Notes under the pieces: model-generated
What the model was told of the DNA's origin: nothing
Seen by the model: the letters and a program-made list of their open reading frames with translations, nothing else
The model's database searches: none
NCBI RefSeq assembly: GCF_014204895.1
Contig: NZ_JACHMF010000001.1
Location: 5,642,001 to 5,706,000 of the forward strand
Source of the DNA: Paractinoplanes abujensis
Lineage (GTDB): Bacteria > Actinomycetota > Actinomycetes > Mycobacteriales > Micromonosporaceae
Reading direction: 5' to 3'
DNA: 64,000 nucleotides
Shown: positions 53,092 to 61,711 of the stretch, piece after piece
Layout of the letters: every line of letters begins with the position of its first letter
How positions within the stretch are numbered: the stretch's first letter is position 1
Made by a program: the position numbers and the translations under genes

Positions 53092-55512
53092 GTGCCGGTT
53101 CTGGGCGGTCTGCCGCCGCGCAACTTGAGTTTCGTCGGGCGGGAGGACCTGCTCGCCCAGCTCCGCACGAGGCTGAGCACCGGACCGGTGGTGCTGTTGC
53201 CGGGCGAGGAGCATCCGCTCGGCGGTACGGGCCGTACCCAGCTGGCCGCCGAATACGCCTACCGCTACGCGGAAACCTACGACCTGGTCTGGTGGATCCC
53301 GGCCGAGCAGGCCGCGGGCACCCGGGCCGCGCTGATCGGGCTGGCCCACCGGCTGGGGCTGCCGGAGTCGGGCGACATCAACCGCACGCTGGCCGCGGTG
53401 CGCGACACGTTGAGCCGGGGCGAGCCGTTCCGCAACTGGCTGGTGGTCTTCGAGGACGCCAACCGCCCCGAGGACATCAAGCCTTATCTGCCCAGCGGCG
53501 CCGGTCATGTGCTGGTGACCAGCCGCAACCCGCGCTGGTCGGCCGAGGTGGCCCAGGCCGTGCCGGTCGGTGTCTTCGACCGGGCCGACAGCGTCGATCT
53601 GCTGCGTCGCCGCGCTCCCGAGCTGACCGTGGCCGACGCCGGTCGTCTGGCCGAGCGGCTGGGTGACGTGCCGATGGCCCTGGAGCTGGCCGCTGCCGTC
53701 CGGGCCGCCACCGGGCGTTCGGTCGACGATTATCTGGCGCGCTTCGACGCGCGCACCGCCGAGCTGGCCTTCCCCACACCCGTACGGGTGGCTTGGGGTC
53801 TGGCCGCCGACGAGCTCAAAGCGGTCTCGCCGGCCGCGTTCGAGCTGCTGGAGCTGTGCGCCTTCCTGAGCAGTGCGCCGGTCTCGTGGCGTCTGCTGTG
53901 GGGTGCCCGCACGCTGTCGCTGCCGCCCGAGCTGGCTCCCACCGTACGGATCGAGCGGCGGCTCAAGGCGGCGCTGCGCCTGATCGGGCGGTACGGGCTG
54001 GCCGAGCTCGACCCGCCGGGCGAACACCTGCTCGTGCATCCGCTGGTGCGCGGCATGCTGGGCCAGGAACTCAGTTCGGAGCGGCACGCCGCGCTGCTCG
54101 GCACGGTGCGGGCCACGCTGGCCGCGGCCGACCCGGGCGACCCGGACGACCCTTCGACCCGTTCGCGCTACGCCGAGCTGACCCCGCATCTGGTTCACTC
54201 CGATGTGCTCGGGGCGGGCGCCGAGGAGATCCGCCAGCTGGTCATCAACTGCGTGCGCTACCACTTCGCCCGCGGCGACTACGACTCCAGCCGTGACCTG
54301 GCCGCGGCGGCCGTGACCCGCTGGCGTGAGCTGCTGGGTGAGACCGACCCGCAGACCTTGCTGGCCTCGTTCCACCTGGGTAACGCGCTGCGGGCGGTCG
54401 GGCGCACCGACGAGGCCCGGACGCTCAACGCGCAGACCTTGCGGGCCCAGCGCGAGGCGCTCGGCGGCGACGACGAGTCGACCCTGGCCACGGCCAACAG
54501 CGTGGGGGCGGACCTGCGCATCCGCGGCCACTTCGGGCAGGCCCGGCAGCTCGACGCGGACAACCTGGTGCGCTATCGCCGGCTGTTCGGCGAGAGCTTC
54601 CCGACCGCGCTCCGCTGCGCCAACAACCTCGCCGCCGACCTGCGGCTGCTCGGCGACTTCCGGGGCGCCCGCACCCTCGACGAGCAGACGCTGCGGCACC
54701 GCCAGGCGATCTTCGCCGACGGGCATCCGGAGATCCTGTCGTCGCGTGCCGAGCTGGCTTTCGACCTTTTCGGGCTGGGTGACTACGCGACCGCGGCCGA
54801 GCTGGCCGGGGTGCGGCCGGGCACGGTCGGCGAGGATCACCCGTTCGCTCTGTGGGCGGCGCGGTTCGGGGCGATGGCGACCCGGCGCCGGGGACTGCCG
54901 TCGGCGGTGCCGCGGGCCGAGTCGGTGGTCGAGCTGACCCGGCGGCGCTTCGGCGACCTGCACGTCGAGACTCTGGCCGCGGTCGTCTCGCTGGCCAACG
55001 CCGTACGGGAGGCCGAGGACTTCGAACGCGCGCACGAGCTGCTCGAACGGGCGGTGACCCGCTACCACTCGGTGCTCGGCGACGACCATCCGTTCACGCT
55101 GGCCGCGGCGGCCGCCCTGGCCGGGGTGGTCCGGGCGACCGGCCGGTTCGCGGAGGCCCGGAACATCGACGAGGAGGCGCTGAGCGGTTTGCGGCGCAGC
55201 GTCGGCCCCGATCACCCGTTCACGATGAGCTGCGCCAACGGTTACGCGGGCGACCTGTTCGGGCTGGGCGAGCGGCAGGAGGGGCAGCAGCTGGCGGGTG
55301 ACACCTGGCAGCGGTCGCGCATGATCCGCGGGCCTGAGCACCCCGACACGCTGGCCTGCGCCTGGAACGCGGTGCTGGCCGGTGGGGACGACGAGGCCCG
55401 GCATCAGGTGGCGGCGGCGCTCACCAAGGCGTACGGGGAAGGGCATCCCGTGCTGGCCCGGGTGGCCCTGGGCGATCGGCTCGAGACCGACATCGACCTA
55501 CCGCCGTTGTAG
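53092..55512 (+). CDS. FxsT-like NB-ARC/TPR protein with altered P-loop
   Basis: 806 residues. The N-terminal STAND-type NTPase resembles the TPR protein of the FxSxx-COOH system: YDLVWWIPAEQ, WLVVFEDANRPEDIKPYLP and GHVLVTSRNPRW are all typical. Yet the Walker A reads PLGGTGRTQLA, with Arg48 in place of Lys, so ATP hydrolysis is doubtful. About nine TPR units fill residues 400-790 (TLLASFHLGNALRAVGRTDE and similar; HPFTLAAAAALAGVVRATGR). The start is GTG 53092. Neither an FxSxx peptide nor an FxsB-type radical SAM gene is nearby. Confidence 0.83.
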   Translation: MPVLGGLPPRNLSFVGREDLLAQLRTRLSTGPVVLLPGEEHPLGGTGRTQLAAEYAYRYAETYDLVWWIPAEQAAGTRAALIGLAHRLGLPESGDINRTLAAVRDTLSRGEPFRNWLVVFEDANRPEDIKPYLPSGAGHVLVTSRNPRWSAEVAQAVPVGVFDRADSVDLLRRRAPELTVADAGRLAERLGDVPMALELAAAVRAATGRSVDDYLARFDARTAELAFPTPVRVAWGLAADELKAVSPAAFELLELCAFLSSAPVSWRLLWGARTLSLPPELAPTVRIERRLKAALRLIGRYGLAELDPPGEHLLVHPLVRGMLGQELSSERHAALLGTVRATLAAADPGDPDDPSTRSRYAELTPHLVHSDVLGAGAEEIRQLVINCVRYHFARGDYDSSRDLAAAAVTRWRELLGETDPQTLLASFHLGNALRAVGRTDEARTLNAQTLRAQREALGGDDESTLATANSVGADLRIRGHFGQARQLDADNLVRYRRLFGESFPTALRCANNLAADLRLLGDFRGARTLDEQTLRHRQAIFADGHPEILSSRAELAFDLFGLGDYATAAELAGVRPGTVGEDHPFALWAARFGAMATRRRGLPSAVPRAESVVELTRRRFGDLHVETLAAVVSLANAVREAEDFERAHELLERAVTRYHSVLGDDHPFTLAAAAALAGVVRATGRFAEARNIDEEALSGLRRSVGPDHPFTMSCANGYAGDLFGLGERQEGQQLAGDTWQRSRMIRGPEHPDTLACAWNAVLAGGDDEARHQVAAALTKAYGEGHPVLARVALGDRLETDIDLPPL

Positions 55513-57195
55513 GACGACCGCCGCCTGCTGGTTGAGCAGACCGGTCAGTTCGGCCGCGGGCATCGGCTTGGCGAAGTGGTAGCCCTGGGCCTGGGTGCAG
55601 GCCAGGTCGCGCAGCATGGCCGCCTGGGCCTCGTCCTCGACCCCTTCGGCCACCGGGGACAGGTTGAACGTGCGGGCGATGTGCAGCACCGCCTCGGCCA
55701 CCGAACCGTTCGCGGTGGTCTCCTGCATGGCCTGCACGAACGACTTGTCGATCTTCACCACGTCGACCGGCAGCGCGCCCAGGTGGCTCAGTGACGAGAA
55801 GCCGGTGCCGAAGTCGTCGAGCGCGATGCGGACGCCGAGGCTCTTGAGCGAGTCGAGCACGCGGGCCGACTCCGTGAGGTCGGTCAGCGCGGCCGACTCG
55901 GTCAGTTCGAGCACGAGCAGATCGGCCGGCATGCCGGTGTCCGTGAGCACCGTACGGATCTCCTCGGTCAGCTCGGGACTGGCCAGCTGGGTGGCCGACA
56001 GGTTGACGTTGAGCTTGAAGCCCGGGTGCGCGCGCTGCCATTGGACGGCCTGCACGCACGCCTCGCGCAGCACCCACAGGCCCAGGTTGTCCATGAGGCC
56101 GAGCGACTCGGTCAGGTCGATGAAGTCGCCCGGGGCCAGCAGGCCGCGGATCGGGTGCCGCCAGCGCACCAGCGCCTCGACGCCCACCGTGTGCTCGCCG
56201 TCGAGGTCGACGATCGGCTGGTAGTGCACCTCGAACTGGCATTCGGCGAGCGCGCGGCGCAGATCGCTCTCGTCCCGGCGGCGCTGCGCGACCTCGGCGA
56301 ACCGGGCCGGGTCGAACCGGCGCACGACACCTTTGCCGTCGTCCTTGGCGTGGTACAGCGCCTCGTCGGCCTCGCGCAGCAGCGAGTCCACGTCGTGTTC
56401 GGCGCCGCGCGCGATCGAGATGCCCGCGCTGGCCCGCGCGCTCAGCACGAGGTCGTCCACGGCGACCGGCTGCTGCAGGTCGCGCAGGATCCGGCTGGCC
56501 ACCGTGTCGGCGATCTCGTCGTCGGCCAGGCGGGGCAGCAGCACGACGAACTCGTCGCCGCCGAGCCGGGAGACCGTGTCGTTGGCGCGCACGTTCGCGT
56601 TCAGCCGGTCAGCCGTGATCTTCAGCAGCTCGTCGCCGGCCGCGTGGCCGTACGTGTCGTTGATGCCTTTGAAGCCGTCGAGGTCGAACAGGATCACCGC
56701 GGTCGAGGTGTTGTCGGCGTCGTCCAGGGCGTCCTTGGCGTGGTCCATGAACATCGCGCGGTTGCCGAGCCCGGTCAGCGGGTCGCGGAAGGCCTGCCGG
56801 GCCAGGATCGCGCGCTGCCGGGTGAGATCGCGCATCAGACCCTGGTTGGTGTGCGAGCCGAGGAACTGGCGGATCAGGATGACGCCCGTGACGATCAGGA
56901 TCAGCCAGATCAGCTGGGGTCCGGAGTCGCCCAGCCAGGTGTGAACGGCCGCCATCACCAGGGCCGCGGAGACCGGGGCGTACTGCGCGAGGGGCCAGCG
57001 CTCGGTCGCCTTGGCCACGGCCGCGCCGATCGCCACGACGACGGCGATCCCGAGCGCCCAGGCCCACAGGCCGGCGTTCTGCCGATCGAGCGGCTCGATC
57101 AGCACGGGCCAGGCGAGCACCAGCAGCGACGCGAAGATCATGGCGATGTCGACGCCGCGTCGCACACGGTTCAGGGTCTTGCCGAAATGCCCCAT
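55498..57195 (-). CDS. Membrane GGDEF-EAL c-di-GMP protein
   Basis: 565 residues from ATG 57195 (cggaggtg upstream). About five N-terminal transmembrane helices (for example VDIAMIFASLLVLAWPVLI) precede an intact GGDEF domain (DPLTGLGNR, FDLDGFKGIND, RLGGDEFVVLLP). An intact EAL domain follows (VEALVRWRHP, NLSATQL, LELTESA, DDFGTGFSSL, KIDKSFV, AEGVED). It may synthesise and degrade c-di-GMP. The 3' end overlaps the TPR gene by 15 bp in convergent orientation. Confidence 0.93.
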   Translation of the reverse strand: MGHFGKTLNRVRRGVDIAMIFASLLVLAWPVLIEPLDRQNAGLWAWALGIAVVVAIGAAVAKATERWPLAQYAPVSAALVMAAVHTWLGDSGPQLIWLILIVTGVILIRQFLGSHTNQGLMRDLTRQRAILARQAFRDPLTGLGNRAMFMDHAKDALDDADNTSTAVILFDLDGFKGINDTYGHAAGDELLKITADRLNANVRANDTVSRLGGDEFVVLLPRLADDEIADTVASRILRDLQQPVAVDDLVLSARASAGISIARGAEHDVDSLLREADEALYHAKDDGKGVVRRFDPARFAEVAQRRRDESDLRRALAECQFEVHYQPIVDLDGEHTVGVEALVRWRHPIRGLLAPGDFIDLTESLGLMDNLGLWVLREACVQAVQWQRAHPGFKLNVNLSATQLASPELTEEIRTVLTDTGMPADLLVLELTESAALTDLTESARVLDSLKSLGVRIALDDFGTGFSSLSHLGALPVDVVKIDKSFVQAMQETTANGSVAEAVLHIARTFNLSPVAEGVEDEAQAAMLRDLACTQAQGYHFAKPMPAAELTGLLNQQAAVVLQRR

Positions 57196-57400
57196 GAAGC
57201 ACCTCCGACGCGTTTGATCGGTCAGGCTTCGGTGCACTTAAGTCTTCTGCACGACTGGGTATGTGTTGCGTCACGGTTACGGTGGTCGTCAAGTCGGGTG
57301 ACCGGCCGGTGGGGGCCGACGGGGTGTCCGGCAGGCCCCGGCCCGACCGTGATCTCATAGGACGCCAAGAGCCCAAAAGCCGGCAACGGAGGACGAAGTA

Positions 57401-57748
57401 GTGCCGAGTGGAAATCTCGAGGATCGACTCGCGTCGTTGAGCGCGTCCGCGACCGACGACGCCGGCGTGGTCACCGTGACCGTCGGCGGCACCGGCGTCG
57501 TGACCGATCTGCGCCTGGACGACCGGGTGCAACTGCTGAGCGGGGAGGCCCTTTCGGCCGAGATCCTGCGGACCATGCGCCGAGCCCAGGCTGCCCTGGC
57601 CGAGCAGACCACCGAGGCCGAGGAGGAGCCGCCGTCGCCGATCATGCCGGCCGCGCCGCCGTTCCCCACGTTCCAGAACACGCCGACCCTGCCGCACCAG
57701 ACGCCGGGCAACGGGTTCGAGAGCGGTCGTGACAGCCGTGCCCGCTGA
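57401..57748 (+). CDS. YbaB/EbfC-like protein
   Basis: 115 residues from GTG 57401 (cggagg 9 nt upstream). VVTVTVGGTGVVTDLRLDDR is the YbaB-like strand pair, and the C-terminus is Pro-rich (FPTFQNTPTLPHQTPG). It overlaps the next gene by 20 bp. A second YbaB-like gene lies at 46129-46509; they differ in the termini. Confidence 0.78.
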   Translation: MPSGNLEDRLASLSASATDDAGVVTVTVGGTGVVTDLRLDDRVQLLSGEALSAEILRTMRRAQAALAEQTTEAEEEPPSPIMPAAPPFPTFQNTPTLPHQTPGNGFESGRDSRAR

Positions 57749-58127
57749 CAAGCCTTCGCTCCCGCGCCGCGGCCCGGCGCCGGCGGTCGACCGCATGTCG
57801 AACGCCGAGCTGGCCCGCATGGTCGAGGCCGAGCACCCGTACCGGGGGAAGGCACTCTTCGAGCTCTCCGACCGGATAGCCCTCGACAACGACGCGGCGA
57901 CCAAGGTGGCCATGTTGACCCGGCTGACCTCGCTGCGGCGGGCCCGCCTGTTCGACCGGGTCTCGCTGGCCTGGTCGGGGATCATCGCGCTGCTGGCGGC
58001 CGAGACGGAGCACTCGCGCGCGGTCGCCTACGAGGCGTTCGGGGCGCTCGACGTCGAGGAGCAGCGCGACATGCTGGACTATCTCGAGGTGGAGACGATC
58101 GAGGAGGCCCATCCGCGGATCGCGTGA
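57729..58127 (+). CDS. Hypothetical helical protein (132 aa)
   Basis: Starts at a GTG within the end of the YbaB-like gene. After 20 polar residues it is entirely helical (MSNAELARMVEAEHPYRGKA; DNDAATKVAMLTRLTSLRRA), resembling HEAT-like helices. No motif recognised. Coupling with the YbaB-like gene suggests a two-gene unit. Confidence 0.7.
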   Translation: MTAVPADKPSLPRRGPAPAVDRMSNAELARMVEAEHPYRGKALFELSDRIALDNDAATKVAMLTRLTSLRRARLFDRVSLAWSGIIALLAAETEHSRAVAYEAFGALDVEEQRDMLDYLEVETIEEAHPRIA

Positions 58128-58144
58128 CGGGCCTCCGCCACCAC

Positions 58145-58429
58145 TCAGTCCTCGGTCCGGACGTCCTTCCAGAAGGCGACCCGGTCGCGCACCACACCGG
58201 CGTCCGGCTTGGGCTCGGGATAGAACCAGACGGCGTCGGGGGTGGTGTGCCCGTTCGAGGTCAGCGTGTAATACGACGCCTTGCCCTTCCAGGGGCAGAC
58301 CGTGTGGGTGTCGGAGGGGGCCAGCACGTCCTCGCGCAGCGACTCGCGCGGGAAGTAGAGCCTTCCCTCGACAACCACGGTGTCGTCGCTCTCGGCGATC
58401 ACTTCGTCGTTCCAGATGGCCTTCGGCAT
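58145..58429 (-). CDS. DUF427-family protein
   Basis: 94 residues, start at 58429 (MPKAIWNDEVIAESDDTVVV). The family signature is complete: YFPRESLREDVL, TVCPWKGKASYYTL and AVWFYPEPKP. It is a small beta-rich protein of unknown function widespread in actinobacteria. Confidence 0.9.
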   Translation of the reverse strand: MPKAIWNDEVIAESDDTVVVEGRLYFPRESLREDVLAPSDTHTVCPWKGKASYYTLTSNGHTTPDAVWFYPEPKPDAGVVRDRVAFWKDVRTED

Positions 58430-58516
58430 AGTCCGAACGTAGCGCGCAGGACGCCGATCGTCCGATATGCGAGGGTTAATCGCTATCGGGAGTGAAAGTT
58501 GCGACTCGTCCACACA

Positions 58517-58546
58517 TTGCCGACGTGATGTAAGAAGATCTAGAGT
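58517..58546 (+). promoter_or_regulatory. Promoter of the three-gene nuclease cassette
   Basis: TTGCCG at 58517-58522 and TAGAGT at 58541-58546 are separated by 18 bp, close to the housekeeping consensus. The predicted leader to the GTG at 58585 is about 32 nt. Confidence 0.55.
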
Positions 58547-58584
58547 CAACCGCAACCCTCCGACCCCCCAGGGAGAGCGGCCCG

Positions 58585-59145
58585 GTGAACGGTCTGAGCA
58601 CGCTACCCAGCACTGCTGAGCAGGCACGGCACGCTTTGCTGCTGCTCGGCGCGCCCGCCTCGCCCCGGCTCGTGGCCGACGTGCACGCCGCCCTGTTCGA
58701 CGGCGATCTCACGGTCCCGGCGCTGGCGGCCCTGCTGCGCGACCGGTCGAGTGGCCTGTGCGCGGCTCTCGATCAAGACCTTTCCCCCGTACGGGGGTTG
58801 ATCGCACTCGGTGACTGGGAGCTCGACCGCCGGATCGTCACGCCTGCCGCCCGCCGCGCCGACGCGTTGGCCATGGTCATCCGGGTCGCCGGGTTCGTGG
58901 CGATGCGCCCCGGCCTCGCGGCCCACCGCCTGCTGCGCTCGCTGGCCGAAACGGTGCCGCACGGCCCCGAGGCGGCCGACCTGACCGACGCCGCCGCGAC
59001 CGCCCTGGCCGCACCGGAACTGGTGAGCGCGCTCGCCGCGGAGGAGCCCGTGCGGGCCGCCGCCGTCGCGCGGGCCGCGGCGCTGCCCCGCTCACAGCAG
59101 CTGTTCGGCCTGCCCCAGGTGCCGCACCAGCGCGGGCCCGCATGA
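58585..59145 (+). CDS. Hypothetical protein, first gene of the nuclease cassette (186 aa)
   Basis: Starts at GTG 58585 after gggagag. All-helical and Ala/Leu-rich, for example VADVHAALFDGDLTVPALAALL and HRLLRSLAETVPHGPEAADL. No motif recognised. The stop overlaps the next start (ATGA), so it is translated together with the nuclease. A helical adaptor or regulatory subunit is possible. Confidence 0.75.
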   Translation: MNGLSTLPSTAEQARHALLLLGAPASPRLVADVHAALFDGDLTVPALAALLRDRSSGLCAALDQDLSPVRGLIALGDWELDRRIVTPAARRADALAMVIRVAGFVAMRPGLAAHRLLRSLAETVPHGPEAADLTDAAATALAAPELVSALAAEEPVRAAAVARAAALPRSQQLFGLPQVPHQRGPA

Positions 59146-60167
59146 ACCGGATCGACCGGCTGCGCGGCCCGGCGCCGGGCAAACGGCACAACGCCCGTAC
59201 GGTGGCCGCTCTGACCGGCAACCCCGGGTGCACCCGGCGGGCCGTGCTGGACGCGGCGGGCGTCGACAAGGTGGGCCTGGCCGAACGGATCGGGTTCCCG
59301 GGCAGTTTCGGGCAGTCCCGGTTCGCGCTGGCCCGCGGCAACGCGTTCGAGGCGATGCTCAAGGCGGACGACTGCGCGCTGCTGCGGTCGACCCTCGGGG
59401 CGTACGTGGGAAGTTACGAGGACCTGGGCGCCGATGAGGACGGCACGCTGTCGGCGCGGCACGCCCGCACCCGCGCGCTGCTGCAGGGCGCGTCGGCGGG
59501 GCTGATCGACCACCCGCTGCTGACGCTCGACGTGGCGGGGCAGACGGTGTTCCTCGAACCTGACCTGATCGCCCACCGCACCGGGACGCAGCTGCAGGTC
59601 GTCGAGATCAAGTCGTTTGCGATCATCGACGGGCAGGCCGACGGCACCGCGGTGTCGGCCGCCGCCGTGCAGGCCGCCGTCTACGTGCTGGCCCTGCGCC
59701 GGCTGCTCGGGGACGACGCCGTCAGCCACGAGGTCGTGCTGGTCTGCCCCGAGAACTTCTCGCTGCAGCCGGTGGCTGTCGTGCTCGACGTGCGCAAGCA
59801 GTTGTCGACCTTGCGGCGGCAGTTGTCGCGGCTCGCCTCCGTGACCGACCTGGTGGATTCCCTCCCGGCCGAACTGTCCTTCGACCTGGCCCAGCCCGCC
59901 GCCGTCCTCGTCGACGCGCTGACCGCCGTCGAGGCGCGCTACGCCCCCGAGTGCCTGTCCGCCTGTGAACTCTCCGTGTACTGCCGCCACGAGTCGGCGG
60001 GGACCACTGCCGTGCTGGGCCGGCCGGTGCGGGACGCGCTGGGCGGGATCGAGACGATCGAGGAGGTGCTCGCGCTGGCCGCCGGTTCGGGGTCGCCCAC
60101 GCCCGAGCAGGCTGAGGCCGCGGCCCTGCTGCGCGCGGCCCGGCGCTTGCGGGACGAGGCTCTTTGA
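59142..60167 (+). CDS. Fe-S cluster PD-(D/E)XK nuclease (Cas4/AddB-like)
   Basis: 341 residues. The nuclease core shows EPDLI near residue 140 followed by VVEIKS near 155-157, giving the D and ExK residues, and AAVQAAVYVLALRRLLG as the QxxxY-like motif IV helix. Cys30 in NPGCTRRA, together with Cys271, Cys275 and Cys281 in ECLSACELSVYC, is the one-plus-three arrangement of a 4Fe-4S cluster in Cas4/AddB-type nucleases. It overlaps both neighbours by 4 bp. There are no CRISPR genes nearby, so it belongs to a different system. Confidence 0.82.
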   Translation: MNRIDRLRGPAPGKRHNARTVAALTGNPGCTRRAVLDAAGVDKVGLAERIGFPGSFGQSRFALARGNAFEAMLKADDCALLRSTLGAYVGSYEDLGADEDGTLSARHARTRALLQGASAGLIDHPLLTLDVAGQTVFLEPDLIAHRTGTQLQVVEIKSFAIIDGQADGTAVSAAAVQAAVYVLALRRLLGDDAVSHEVVLVCPENFSLQPVAVVLDVRKQLSTLRRQLSRLASVTDLVDSLPAELSFDLAQPAAVLVDALTAVEARYAPECLSACELSVYCRHESAGTTAVLGRPVRDALGGIETIEEVLALAAGSGSPTPEQAEAAALLRAARRLRDEAL

Positions 60168-61579
60168 GCACGCTCGTCGCGCTGGCCCGGGCCGAGGCGT
60201 TCGCGGCCGGGCGCGCCCAGCCCGTAGCCACCGTCCGTCACCTGCACATTCACGACCGCCCGCTGGTGCTGATCCCGCTGGCCATGGCGGGCGAGGCCAA
60301 CGCGCCGCTGGCCGCGCTGCTCGGCACCGACGTGGCGGCGCCCCGGCTGCTGGTGGTGCACCAGCCTCGCAACCGGGACGAGCGGTTCCGGTTCACCGCC
60401 GAGCTGGCCGACGCGATAGTGCCCTACCTGGCGTCGTTCGGCGCGGGTGGCACCGAGGCCGTGCCCGTCGACCGGGGCCGCGACGTGCGCTACCGGTATG
60501 TCGACGCGCCGCAGGTCTGGGTGCCCAACCCGGGCGGCGTCGATTTCCTGCGGCTGCTCGGGCGGTCCACCCGGTTCCGCCGTACGGACGGCGACCACCC
60601 GGTGCCGCCGATCGTGCCGCTGCTCGGGCAGTGGCTCACGTTCCTCGCGGCCTCCGCGGAGGTGCCCGGCTCGGCGCTGCTGCCCAACGCCGTACAGGCT
60701 CTGGGGTTGCACTGGGCCACCGGGCAGAGCTCGGCCGAGGACGCACACTTCGGATCGCTCTTCGCCTGGATCACCGCCGGGGCCGACGCCGCGCGGGCCG
60801 CCGAGCAGGGGCCGGTGGCGGGGCCGGCGACCGATCCCGAGTTCGACAACAAGGTGCTGGCGCCGCTGATCGCCGAATCGTCGCCGCGGCTCGGCGACGC
60901 GCTGCGCGAACTGCTCATGCCGACCTGGTCCCGCATGTGGGAGTCGATCGCCCTGCTGCGGACCCTGCCGGAGGGCGCGCGAGTCGCTTCGCGCTGGGAC
61001 AGCGACCGGGACGTGTATTCGGCTTTCGTCACCCACCTGGAGGAGGACGGCACGCCCCAGCCCCGGCGGGACGGCGCGGTGGCCGCGGCCGCCCGGCTGC
61101 AGCGGCTGGAGAACGCGGCCGCCCGGTACGCGGTGCAGCGGGCCTTCGACGACCCGCTGGTGATGGCCGAGCACCGGCTGACCGGGGCGGCCTTCGGCGG
61201 GGTGGTCACGCTGGCCAAGGCCGACCGGATCGACGACACGGGTAAACGACCGGTGCTGCGCCCGCGCATCATGGTGGCGACGACCGAGCCCGTACGGGTG
61301 GAAGCAGGGGCCACCCTCACCTCACCGGCCCGCCCGTCGCAGAAGGCCAAGGTCATCTCGGTGACACCGACCGCCGGTGGCTCCGACGTGCTGCTGGAAC
61401 TCTCGGGCGGGATGGGCCGCAAGCTCGTAGCCGAACCCGGCAGCGTGCCCGCCGTCGGCGAACAGTTGCTGCTGACCACGCTGAGCGAGGCGTACCGCCC
61501 CGGAGCCGCCTTCCCCGACCCGGCCGACACCCCGTGGACGCACGGGGGCCCGCCTGCTACTGCTGCTCCCGCAGACTGA
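60164..61579 (+). CDS. Hypothetical protein, third gene of the nuclease cassette (471 aa)
   Basis: Starts at a TTG overlapping the nuclease stop. Features: HLHIHDRPLVLIPLAMAGEA, RLLVVHQPRNRDERFRFTAE and WVPNPGGVDFLRLLGRSTRF in the N-terminal half. A helical middle follows (RMWESIALLRTLPEGARVAS), then a C-terminal beta domain (KAKVISVTPTAGGSDVLLEL). No nucleotide-binding motif is obvious. Strict coupling to the nuclease implies a shared task. The 3' end overlaps the MazG remnant by 23 bp. Confidence 0.75.
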   Translation: MSTLVALARAEAFAAGRAQPVATVRHLHIHDRPLVLIPLAMAGEANAPLAALLGTDVAAPRLLVVHQPRNRDERFRFTAELADAIVPYLASFGAGGTEAVPVDRGRDVRYRYVDAPQVWVPNPGGVDFLRLLGRSTRFRRTDGDHPVPPIVPLLGQWLTFLAASAEVPGSALLPNAVQALGLHWATGQSSAEDAHFGSLFAWITAGADAARAAEQGPVAGPATDPEFDNKVLAPLIAESSPRLGDALRELLMPTWSRMWESIALLRTLPEGARVASRWDSDRDVYSAFVTHLEEDGTPQPRRDGAVAAAARLQRLENAAARYAVQRAFDDPLVMAEHRLTGAAFGGVVTLAKADRIDDTGKRPVLRPRIMVATTEPVRVEAGATLTSPARPSQKAKVISVTPTAGGSDVLLELSGGMGRKLVAEPGSVPAVGEQLLLTTLSEAYRPGAAFPDPADTPWTHGGPPATAAPAD

Positions 61580-61703
61580 GGTGCCGCTCGATCTCGGCCG
61601 TCATGCGGGCGAACTCCGCGGGCAGGTCGACGTCGTAGCGGTGGGCCAGCACGAGCACCGACCACAGACAGTCGGCCAGTTCGTGCCCGAGGACGCCGTA
61701 CGG
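61557..61703 (-). pseudogene. MazG-like pyrophosphohydrolase C-terminal remnant
   Basis: A 48-codon frame reads YGVLGHELADCLWSVLVLAH, then RYDVDLPAEFARMTAEIE, and a stop. This is the end of a MazG-like NTP pyrophosphohydrolase. Immediately upstream is an in-frame TGA, and then the end of the MFS gene, so the start and the first catalytic helices are missing. It is a broken gene. Confidence 0.7.
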
Positions 61704-61711
61704 TCAGAGCC

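Noticed and set aside
59142..60167. Cas4 of a CRISPR system
   Set aside because: The Fe-S nuclease pattern is shared with AddB and other RecB-like families, and no cas1, cas2 or array is nearby.
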